Source: Maylandia zebra (lineage: Eukaryota; Chordata; Actinopteri; Cichliformes; Cichlidae). From it: DNA of 64,000 bases. The DNA is taken from positions 38,047,011 through 38,111,010 of the forward strand of contig NC_135187.1 of assembly GCF_041146795.1 (NCBI RefSeq), given 5' to 3'. Made by a program: the position numbers and the translations under genes. Below are positions 37,601 to 49,600 of the stretch, one piece after another; the stretch's first letter is position 1; each line of letters starts with the position of its first letter. Under the pieces are notes generated by a model that was given only the letters and a program-made list of their open reading frames with translations, was not told the DNA's origin and searched no databases.

Positions 37601-40600
37601 GTGATTCGTTCGCTCTTTGATTCAGCACAGGAGGGAGGGGGTGAGTGAGTCCTGAGTGATTCGTTCGCTCGCTCTTTGATTCAGCACAGGAGGGAGGGGG
37701 TTAGTGAGTCCTGAGTGATTCGCTTATGCTTACGATTCAGCACAGGAGGGAGGGGGTTAGTGAGTCCTGAGTGATTCGTTCGCTCTTTGATTCAGCACAG
37801 GAGGGAGGGGGTGAGCGAGTCCTGAGTGATTCGCTTATGCTTACGATTCAGCACAGGAAGGGAGGGGGTGAGTAGCTCAAATGTGCTGTTAGCATGTTAG
37901 CAGCGCGATGCTACTGTGAACCGAGGAGCTATTTTCTTGATGTGAGCTTCTACTCAGGGGTTTTTCTTCCAGTTCAGAGCAGAAATGCTTTTGTTACGAA
38001 ACTGGCTGTTGTTTTTCCCCCCCACAATTTTAATTATAAGCTAGATATATTTCTACTAATGGAATTAGTTTGCTAACAGCAACAGGGATGAGTCAGTGAG
38101 TCAGTTGGGCTTGTGAATCATGATTCACGAGTCAGTAAAGTGATTCTCGAGTATTGAACGATTCGTTCACGAATCGAACATCACTAGAACCGAGTCGTAT
38201 GTGTGGAGGGACAGTAACTGTGTGTGTATGTAAGCATTTACACTGCAGAGAGTACAAGTAACAGTATTGTAGAAATTCATTTCACCGAAACAATAACGCG
38301 GTGCACAGTGTGACGTCAAAAAAGGCGCACACCTTTGACGCTGCGTTTTCTGCGTTTTTTTCCGTTTTTCTCGTCCACACGTAAATGCAAAAACGGAGTT
38401 TTCAAAAATATCCACCCTGGCTGGAGTTTTTAAAAATCTCAGTTTTCAGTGACCGAAAACGCCGTTTACGTGTGGACGAAAGGTGCAAACGCATAGAAAA
38501 ATCTGCGTTTTCAAAAATACCCGGGTACATGTGGACGTAGCCTCAGTTCATTTTAAATTCTTGGCATCTTTAAAAGCATTATTTGCACACCGTGTTTCAT
38601 CCAAATGAGACTTGTCTTATTTGCTGTGAAGAAAGCATCAAACTGGGTTATCTCAGTTCACATGGGTAGTATTGCATTAGCAGGTTTATGAACAGTGTTC
38701 ACAACCCAAGATTTTATGTTCAATAAGTTTCTAAACTTTTCATGATTGCTGTGCAGCCAGTCTGTGGTCTAAGCAGCCAAGTGACTTTGTGCTCTGTCTT
38801 TATCTGCAAACACTTTGTGCCTCTTGGTATCCTGTAGTTGATCTTTCTATGACGAGCGCACATTCACTGCAGATTTTTCAAAGTGCTCAAATTGCTCTCA
38901 GAGTGTCGAAGAAATTAATATCAATCTGTAGATCCATGCAGGCCTTTTGCAATGATTCAGTGTAAAAACAGATCATTGAATGTGCAGTGTGACAGCTTAC
39001 ATAAACTCGTTTCCTAAGTTGTTCACAGATCAGTAGTAATGAGACTGACCCTCTAACAGCACTGCCTTAAGATCTGAGAACAGTGCTGACCAGCCTGAAG
39101 CAGGTGGTTGACCGTCTCGAGAACAGTGGTCAGCTGGCTGAACAGCTTCCTGTCAAAGCCCCTATATAAATCAGCTGACTACTGAGGCATCGCAGTACAC
39201 CACAACAACAGGAATAGCATATCACTGGCCACTTATGGATCTTCTATTTGTCTCATATTTTGCATATTTGTCACATTTACTTAGATGGTTGTTGCAAGGG
39301 TGAAGAAAAGATTAAAGATCGGGGGACAGAAGTCTTGCATGGTTGAGTGGCTGAAACTCCACATACCCTTTGCACACCATAGCAATTGTAACATTCATTT
39401 GAAACTGTTTTTCCTTGCCAAGTAATTTTGTACGTTTTTTGTCCCGTAGGCATAATTTTAATCTCCAGCTGCGTTCCATTTATGAAGCTGTGATCACTGC
39501 TTGATTAAACACTAATTAGAAACATTTAGAGAAGTGCTAAAATGAAGCCTGCTATGATTACTGCTGGATCTTGTTTTTTCATAAGAAACTAGAAATTCTC
39601 TTATTTTAAGGTAGGAAAAGCTCTACTACAGAACCTTTCAGACCACATATTTCTTTTTTGCTTCCACAGTGTCTTAATCTGAATTCTGTGAGTGCAGATG
39701 CTGAAATATTTCAGTAACCTATCCAAAGAAAATCTATGAGCATAGCAGAAGTACATTTAAAATGCTCATGGTTCAAAAGCAAGTGCATCTCTGACCATTA
39801 TCTGTGAGGTGTTATGTGTACGCTAGCAGCTATGTTATGTTTCTAAACTGAGGTGAAGGTTTTAGTAAAGTGGTGTTTGTTTAAGCGATATGTTGAATGT
39901 CAATCACAGAACTTAGAATGTAGGTCACGGATATAACAATAAACCCCTTTTTCCCTTCTCTGGTGCCTGCTTAACCTACTCAAAGTGTTTGTACACTTGA
40001 CTCCTGTCTTCCTGTCACAGCCCCAGATGCCACAGTGAGTCGTGTCAAGACTCACGGTGTGTAATGTAATGTGCAATCTTATGCATGTGCTCCCTCAGGA
40101 CGCCAGGTCGAGCTACAGGAGGATCCTGACTGATTCTGCCAGGAAGCTCAATGCCCAGGGCTCCCAGCTCGGTGCGTGCATTGACAAAGCAAGGCCTTAT
40201 TATGAAGCTCGCAGACTTGCCAAAGAGGTATGTGTTTCTACTGCTCACAAGTCAACAGAGTGAGATATATGCAATCAGTTAGCAGTTTATTAGAGCTGCT
40301 AAGCACAAAGTATGGTAAATGGACTGCTTCTTATATAGCGCTGTTCTACTCTATCTGAGCACTCAAAGCGCTTTATACAACTAATTCATTCACCCAATCA
40401 CACAAGCACTTTTTCTAAACTGTTTAGTGCTTACTGTCTAACATTCATGCACATTCACACTCCGATGAATGCATCAGAGAGCAGCACGGGGTTAGTATCT
40501 CTCCCAAGGATATTTGGCATGCAGACTGGTGGAGCCTGGGATTGAACCGCCAACCTTCCGGTTAGTAGCTTACCTGCTCTACCACCTGAGCTGGGCAAGA

Positions 40601-43600
40601 TATTCAAAAGGTGGGTACAGGTTACCCAATCTGGGACAGGGTTGCTGAGGCTTGGAGTTCAAGAGGTGGTTGGGCTGGTTAGGCTTTAGGCCATGGGGCT
40701 GGGCTCAGTCAAGAAGAGCTACAACGACCTACCCACAGGATGGTGAAGGACACTGCCAGTCCAGGTCCCAGTTGAAAAACAGGCTGTAGGAACAGGTTGG
40801 GAAAAATGCAGCTGTGCCCTGGAGGCAGCTAGAGTTCGATGCAGTGCTTTATTTCTTCAAAGAGATAATTGTGCATCAGTGTATGAAACATTTTCGACTG
40901 CTAGAGAAGCTCACCTCCTTTTACTGGGGTCATATCTTTAGCTATTGTATGTTGGCAATTAGCAGCTGACGTTCTTAGGTGAGGTACCCAGCAGCATGTC
41001 AGTGTGGTGAAGGGCCATGGAGGTCCCAAGTTGTGTCAGTTTCAGTCCCAGTCATGGCTGAAGGCATAGCTATCTGAGACAAGGCAATGTGTGAGAAGGA
41101 CCTTCCTTCCATCCACAGCTATATGCAGTGTAATGTGCTTTCTACAGCTTAACACAAGAACAAACGACTGTGGCAGAATATATCACATGAAGTCACATGA
41201 AGTCCTGTAAATGGTGATTCTTGATTAGTATGTATGTGACAGGGAATGGGAAGGTTGAGCCTTCTAAATCTTAATAGAGAGTATAACAGTTTATTTCAAT
41301 GTGAATTTCATGGTGTGGAATGTGGCCATCAGTGGATGGTGTGTTTGGCTGTATTTGACGAATGAAATATCAATTTTTATACACAGAATTAACAACAGTA
41401 ACACAAGCACATCTGTTTTATTTGGTTGCTCAGAAGACATGCTGAAGTGTGGACCTCTTCAACACAGTCTGACAGCTTAAATCTTACACTCCACTCTCTT
41501 CCCTTATCCTTATCAGGGTCATGGGGGGCCACGAGCAAGAGGCAGGGTACAGCCTGACAGGTTATCAGGCTGTTGCAGGGCTAACACAGAGACACAGACA
41601 TTCACACCTATGGGTAATTAAGAATTATCAACCAACCTAACTACCCTAATTGCATGTCTCTGGCCTGTGGGAGGAAGCCGGAGTACACAGAGAAAACCCA
41701 TGCGAACTCCACACAGAAAGGCCACAGGGAGATGGTGGATTCCAACCAGGACCTTCTTGCTGTGAGGCACACACCACTGTACTGCTCTTTTGTATGCAAA
41801 CCCAGATGATCAGCTGTAAGTTTGGTTAAAAAAAAGCTGTCACAGTGACAGCAACAGATGGCAGTGCTAGGTGAAGAGAAATGATGGCGACAGACCATGG
41901 ACTGTCTCCATCATTGAAAAAGCCACTGTCAGGGACTTGGCACACCTTACAAGGCTCACACATGACAATAACATTCATCAGGAACTTAGGGAGACCTTAG
42001 AAGACAACAAGCTGATGCACTGTCCTCACTGCTGTTCTGTATAGACTTTAAACCCCTAAGCCAGCTGTTTGAAGCTGAGTGACCATCAGCCACCTCCTGT
42101 AAATGGATGACATCAGGCTGTATGCCACGAGTGAACTCACTGATCCACCTCACCAGGATCTACAGCAAGGACATGGGAAAGTCATTTGGACTGGATGTCT
42201 AAAACTGACTGGTTGAGTTCTAAAGGGGCAGCATTCCCATAAAGCAGAACAGCTGCAGGTACCTGTGTGTTGCACAGGCCATCATGAAAAAGATGCATGA
42301 ATGTCAGTAACAGACAAATATCTGCATAAGACACGAGCTGAGACAAAGCAGATCGGTAGCAATATGATGCAAGTCATCAATGCATGTGACTTTGCAAGAA
42401 ACAAAGCACGAATACTTTGTTACTGTACTCAAGTAGAATTCTGTACCTGAGTACAGTTTTTTTCTGAAACTTTTTACTTTTACTCCCTTTTTTAAACAAA
42501 TACCTGTACTTTTTACTCCTTTTGGTTCATCATTTACAGTAGAATGTAGCTAGTGCTATGGAAGAGGAGGAAGCTTGAAAGGAGTGATGTCTCTGAAGTG
42601 TCAGGTAATTTCAGACTCAATGTTTTGGTCAGTTCAACAAACATCAGCAAACATACAAACTGTTTGTGCGCAGTGTGTTGATAGCTGCTGTATTTCCAAG
42701 GAGAGAAAAGAGTGTGAGAACTTTGAGATGGAGAAAGATGTAAGAAAAGACAGGAGGGGACGCAGAGAGGTTAGATTTAAAGGCAGGCCAGCTCAGTAAA
42801 GCCTGGAAATCTGATTTGCAAATTTAAAACGTACATGTATAATCTCATATTGAACATTACTTCAAAACAAACCAGGTTATACTAACTTTGTGTTAATCAA
42901 ATGTTGCATGAAAATACTCTGTACTCTGTATGGGTTAAAGACGTTAGCTTGTCACACTGCAGTGAAGTTATTGTAAAGCTGGAGTGGTGCACAGTGTCAG
43001 TGGTCAGTCTTGGTTTTACATCAAGTGTAGCAGACTGATTTACAATTAAGATGATGATGGTTGGATTAACTCACTGAATTCTGACGTTATACCAACTGTA
43101 TCCAGTCTAATATAAAGACATTGTACAGCATAATGTCAGTGTAGGAAATGGAAATCAGTGAAGATAGCTGTAAAAGATCTGCTTACATCGTTGTGTACAT
43201 CCACAATCCTGTACACTAAATCTGCTGAAGCTCATGTTAGAAATGATTTTGAGTTGTGATTTTTGTCCCCATGCTGAGACACGACACAGATGTTAGGGTT
43301 CCCCCACCTGCCCACTGTAACCCCTGACTGTGCTAATTTTACTGTTTAGCTCAGGAGTTGAAGTCACCCTCTACAGTGTAGGCAACTAGGGCTGCCACAA
43401 ACCATTATTCTGATAGTCGACTAGTCACCAATTATTTTTGCGATTAGTCGACTAATCAGATCATCATCCATTGGACGTACAGGTACAGCTTATTGCACCA
43501 GCAGCATCTGCTCTTATATAACTATCATTAGCTTACAGCTTTAAGTGTTTAAGGTGCAAACTAAAAATAAAGACAAGATGATAGTTTATTAAATTTTAAT

Positions 43601-46600
43601 GAAATCTGCAGATTGTTTCGGTGAAGTTTAATAAACTCCTTGCTATCTAAACTATAACAGGACACCGGAGTAAATTCTCCAGCATCTCACACTTCTGATA
43701 ATCAGCTGTCTGCTTGACGTTTATTCAGCTGTGTAAAAACTTTGATCTCAGCCAAACCGATTTACTCAGGAACAAATAAAAGACTGAGAAAACATTTTTA
43801 AGTTATCTAAGTGACTTATATATCATGTTTAACCTGAGTAGCGAAAGACGGCGGTGGGTTTGAAAACGATTTGCCGGGAGTCCGGTGTTCTCACGGCGCT
43901 AGTGAGCCTAGCCCCCGGCTCGCTATCAAGCTAGTGGGTAACAGACGTCTCCGAAAACGTCGGAGCGCTTTTGAAAGTATGTGGCGTCTTGATAAACTGA
44001 GCAGATATTTGAGGTTTACACAGCTACATTCTCGCCTGAAAATATGTTAAACGTTTATTTTGTGACCCAGAAAGAATAATAAGAGTAACATTAAAACTAA
44101 CTAGCTGCCGCCATTGTTGGAAACTGAGCTGGGCTGGGACAGAGCTTCTTCTTCTTCTTCGGGGTTTAACGGCAGCTGGCATCCTTGTACATGCAATGCT
44201 GCCATCTTCTGTTTCAGTCCGTTATTACACTCTTAAATCCTGCTACTTATTCCTGCGTCTTTTGTGATCTTACAAAGCTTCAAACGACGCGTCGACTATT
44301 AAATCAGTCAACTAGTCACAATTACGTCGACTATCAAAATCGTCGACGTAATCATGACTAGTTGACTTATCGTGGCAGCCCTACAGGCAACACAATGTTT
44401 TTTCAAATGATCCTACACCGCATGTGTCCTACGGCAGATTAAAACTCAGGACTTTAGAATTTCTATTCAAAAATTTGTATTCTCGTGTACTAATATTATT
44501 TTATTATCATATTAATGTAGCACAAGGTTCAGGTACCTTTTGTGTAAAACCAGTTTTCAACAAGCTACTTTTTACTTACTTACTTTGAGTACATTTCAGA
44601 GCCTGTTCTTTCTCAGTTTTACTTGAGTAAAAAAGTTGCTTCAGTACTTTTATTGGAGTATTTTTCAACACAGGCATCTGTACTTGTACTTAAGAAAAGA
44701 AGTCTGTACTTTTGCCACCTCTGCTTAAAAGTAATCAGATACCCAGCTGGAAAAATACACACAGGAGGAGACAGATGGAGGGCGGGTACCAAGAACGACT
44801 CACTGAGGTCTCCACTGAAGTCCAGCATCCTGAGATCTGTGAGCTATGGAGGACAAGGATTAGTGAGTGTCAGAGACACAATTCAGCATTAAACTCAGAA
44901 CATCTATAAATAAAACAGGAAAATGGCCCCAGAGATGAGCTGCTCCAGAGTTCCTTGTGCAGCTGAAGACAGATGGTGAGGAAGTATCACAGACCAGGCC
45001 CCTACATTGGATTTACCATCGACACATGGAGGAAGTGGCTGAAATCAAAAAATCCAGTTTTGTGTACAGTGGTCCCTCGTCTATCGTGGGAGTTACATTC
45101 TAAAAATAACCCGCGAGGTAGCCAACTTTATTTTTTACAATTATTATAGATGTTTTAAGGGTGTAAAACCCCTCAATACACACTTTATACATTTATTTTC
45201 ACACTTTTCATTCTTTTGTTTAAACTCTTTCAAAGTTCAAACCTTCGTAGAAGAATAAGTTCAGTATTACAGAATGAGACCAAAGGCACCCGCAGGTGAC
45301 GACGTCTCGTCGACATTGTTGTGTTTGTTGGGGAGAAAACTTACAAACATACAGTGCAGCACTTCAGAGTCACACAGCTAGCGATGGAAGATTTATGTCA
45401 ATTTGACAAGCTGAACGCATCCTGTACTGTACAGGAGACACGGCATGAGATTTATTGACAATGGTCTACAGCCAATCAGGATGCAGAACACAATGCGCTG
45501 TATTTAAAAAATAAAAAATTAAAAAATTAAAAAAAAAGGAGAGAGAGAGAGAAAAATTGCACATGAAGAATCCACGAAAGAGCGAGGCCGCGAAAGGTGA
45601 ACCGCGTTATAGCGAGGGACCAAATCTCACACTAAGAAAATAATCAGCTTTCCCACATGATAAAAATTAGATCTTAGGCCTGAGGAATATTTGGACGTTT
45701 CATTTCAACCAGAAATCTGTTATTTGAAGTTAATCGTCAGATTGAGCTCTCAATGGTTCTGTGACATGTTTTAAAGTAAAGATTTCTCTTTTCACCCCAA
45801 AGTCCACTAAAACAGAAGAAACTTTGTTTACAGTGGTAGCTACAAATAGGGAAGGATGCGATGCTGACTGTCTTTTTCAGTGTTAATTTGTGGATTCAGC
45901 TGTGGGGCTCTGCGCGTCTATTGGGAATCTATGGATGGAAGTTAGGTTTATGTCCAGCGCTCCACATCAAGTTGCAGAGTGGAAACCACAACACAGAGTT
46001 ACAGAGCGGGGTCACTGAGCGCAGAGTTGCATTTTACTGCACACTGTGGACCCTGCACAGTACTTTTGAGTTTTCAATTGTTACTTTTTTTAACTTTTAC
46101 TTTTTAGTTTTCAAAAACAGAAATAAAAAAAAGGATCATTATGGATGTTGCCAAAATATGTGCAGCAAGGTAGGCAGAGAGTACATAATAGTAAAAATAA
46201 GTTATTTGAGAATATTTTTTTAACCCTACGGAGTAAAGCTATTTAAACTGTTGTGGTATCTGTCTACATTAATGAAATTATATCAATTATCAATTTATGT
46301 AACCAGAGTCTCTGAGTTAATAGTATGGAAAAAATCAAATCATAGCTCTAATGCTGAAAAGACTATCTCTATGCATGTATGTTCGAACATGCATCTCTTT
46401 CCTGTGTTTTAATAGCTGCTATCTATTCCTTTAGGCCCAACAGGAGACCCAGAAGGCAGCTCTGAGATATGAGAGGGCTGTGTCCATGCACACTGCTGCC
46501 AGAGAGATGGTGTATGTGGCAGAGCAAGGCCTTTTGGCTGACAAGAACACCATGGACCCAACCTGGCAGGAGATGCTTAACCATGCCACCGCCAAGGTAC

Positions 46601-49600
46601 ACACTTCTGCCTCTTGCTGATGGTAGTGTTGTTGTGCTGTTTATACAATTAAAATCAGTGCGCTATAGATAATTCTTTCTGAACAAAAGGTCACCAAAAA
46701 TAAATCTCCAACACAGGAACCTTCCCAAGGGACTAGAAACCTTACTACATTACTACAGACCAAAACAGCTACAACAGTTCATGGAGCTGAGACTGTGGCT
46801 GCATCACTATTTCCACTTATATGAAAAAGTTCAGGTGGTTGTTTGTCTGTTCTTCTTTATAACAAACAAATACACAATCATTAATAGTAATGGTTACAAA
46901 TATATCTGTGTTTTGTCTCATTTCCGATTAAATAAAGGCTTCCAGATTATTTACATCCCAACTTTTTCTGACTAAAGTTTTAATTTAATGGTGGCTGAAT
47001 ATTTAAATACAAACCATTTTAATGTTATTAGTCAAATCTTTAATAACTGTGACAACTGAAAATGAAGCATGTCTGCTTATATCAGTGCCAACCTGGGATC
47101 TGGGCAGAAGTTAAAGTGTGATCTAAGTGTCCATCCAGCGTTCCTACTCTTAGTCATGGTTTTTGTCCCGTCAGGTGAATGAGGCAGAGGAGGAGCGCCT
47201 TCGCAGTGAGCGAGAGCACCAGCGAGTCACCCAACTGTGCCAGGATGCTGAAGCTCGAGTCCAGACTCTCCAGAAAGCCCTGAAGAAAGTCATTCTTAAG
47301 TCCAAGCCTTACTTTGAACTCAAGGCTCAGTTCAATCACATTTTGGAGGTATGTACCATCATTAATTTAAAAATATCTTTTGAGTTATTCATTAGTCATG
47401 AATTAGCCTTTCAGCTGTAAAACACTTTATCAAGGCAGACAAGAAATGTTATTCCAGTTACTCCAAAAAGCTCTGTGACAGTCACTGAGAATGCATTGCA
47501 TGATTTTGCATTGCAAATTTCCCTTTTCAGTTAAACACAAACAGATAATACTCGCTGTTGTAGAAGCAGCAAATCCTTTATCTGAACGTGGTTGCCGTAC
47601 ATATTGAAAATTGAAGAAAAACAAATTTCATTAGAAGAGTTAGCGGTTCCTCACCCCCAGTCCTTGCAGTTAAAAATCAGAACTTTTTAAAATCAAGATA
47701 GTGCCCACAACAGTATCAGAATGCAGTTTGCAGTTATTTATGTATTGTCTGTAAAAGTTGTCTGTGTGAGGCATACTAACCCCATGTTGCTCTCTGACGC
47801 GTCCATCGGAGTATGAATGTGTGTGAACATTAGATAGGAAGCACTTAGCGTGGGAAAAAGTGCTTGTGCAAATGGGTGAATGTACAAGTTGTGTAAAGCA
47901 TTTGAGTGCTCAAAGTAGAAAAGCGCTGTATAAGAACCACTTGATTTACCATGTGTGCTATACTTTTCACATCTTAAGCCAGTTCTACTTCAAATACAAA
48001 AGATCAAACATTGTGTACCTGTTTAGGTGTAAAACCCTCAAAGTAGTAAATTCGTGTAACGACGTCTTTTCTGTTTGGTCCACTGCACCCAGGCGCTCAC
48101 AAAATTAATTACTGTGTAAAATATCACTGACAAAAGTGAAGAGTGAATTTCTTTATGCTGGACAATAAAATTACTAACTAATGATAAGGCTTGCATTCAT
48201 GGTATAAGAAGCTGTATTTACACTCAACAAAAATATAAACGCAACACCTTTGTTACTGCTCCCATTCCCCATGGGATGGACGTAGAGACCTAAAATTCAT
48301 TCCAGATACACAATATAACCATCCCTCCCAAACAGTGGTCACAAATCAGTCCAAATGTGTGGTAGTGGGCACATCTGCTATATTGAGATAATCCATCCCA
48401 CCTCACAGGTGTGCCACATCAGGATGCTGATCTGACATCATGAGTAGTGCACAGGTGTACCTCAGACTGCCCACAACAAAAGGCCACCCTGGAATGTGCA
48501 GTTTTGTCTCACAGCAAAATGCCACAGATGCCACAAGCAATGAGGGAGCGTGCAATTGGCATGCTGACAGCAGGAATGTCAACCAGATCTGTCGCCCGTG
48601 CATTGAATGTTCATTTCTCAACCATAAGCCGTCTCCACAGGCGTTTCAGAGAATATGGCAGCACATCCAACCGGCCTCACAACCGCAGACCTCGTGTAAC
48701 CACACCAGCCCAGGACCTCCACATCCAGCAGATTCACCTCCAAGATCGTCTGAGACCAGCCACCCAGACAGCTGCTGGAACAATTGGTTTGCACAACCAA
48801 ACAATTTCTGCACAAACTGTCAGAAACCGTCTCAGGGACGCTCAACTGCATGCCCGTCGTCCTCATCGGGGTCTTGACCTGACTCCAGCTCGTCGCCGTA
48901 ACAGACTTGTGTGGGCAAATGCTCACATTCGATGGCGTCTGGCACGTTGGAGAGGTGTGCGCTTCACGGATGAATCATGGTTCACATTGTTCAGGGCAGA
49001 TGGCAGCTGAGAATGTCCCAGTTCTTGCATGGCCAGCATACTCACCGGACATGTCACCCATTGAGCATGTTCGGGATGTGCTTGACCGGCGTATACGACA
49101 GCGTGTACCAGTTCCCACGAATATCCAACAACCTCGCACAGCCATTGAAGTGGAGTGGACCAACATTCCACAGGCCACAATTGACAATCTGATAGACTCC
49201 ATGCGACGATGTGTTGCACTGCATGAGGCAAATGGTGGTCACACCAGATACTGACCGGTTCTGGGTCCCCAGACCCCCAATAGCGCAAAAAAACTGCACA
49301 TTCCAGGGTGGCCTTTTGTTGTGGGCAGTCTGAGGTACACCTGTGCACTACTCATGATGTCAGATCAGCATCCTGATGTGGCACACCTGTGAGGTGGGAT
49401 GGATTATCTCAATATAGCAGATGTGCCCACTACCACAGATTTGGACTGATTTGTGACCACTGTTTGGGAGGGATGGTTATATTGTGTATCTGGAATGAAT
49501 TTTAGGTCTCTACGTCCATCCCATGGGGAATGGGAGCAGTAACAAAGGTGTTGGGTTTATATTTTTGTTGAGTGTATGTAATATTCATTGTTTTAACCAA

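Larger units (their letters stand above)
36460..38542. mobile_element. MITE-like element with GCTACGTCCACA inverted ends, carrying a nested hAT
   Basis: The left end GCCTACGTCCACACGTACACGGGTATTTTTGAAAACG is mirrored by the right end ...TTCAAAAATACCCGGGTACATGTGGACGTAGCC. Further GTTTTC-rich inverted copies lie inside (38340-38490). Flanks TTA (left) and TCA (right) might be a decayed 3-bp PIF/Harbinger duplication, but the superfamily is uncertain. A hAT element is inserted at 36692. Confidence 0.7.
41935..45063 (+). mobile_element. LINE reverse-transcriptase remnant split by nested MITEs
   Basis: 41935-42390 reads pieces of an RT: a GMDD-like segment (ATGGATGACATCAGGCTGTATGCC), then IHLTRIYSKDMGKSFGLD, MKKMHECQ and MQVINAC. 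The frame resumes at 44726 with LKVIRYPAGKIH and then GGQGLVSVRDTIQH. The 2.3 kb between is transposon. The clade is not assigned. Confidence 0.6.

Noticed and set aside
37116..37875. Regularly spaced repeats resembling a CRISPR array
   Set aside because: Units are contiguous tandem copies without unique spacers, in vertebrate DNA inside a hAT element.
36460..38542. 3-bp target duplication (TTA) for the outer MITE
   Set aside because: The right flank is TCA; one mismatch in three bases is not evidence.
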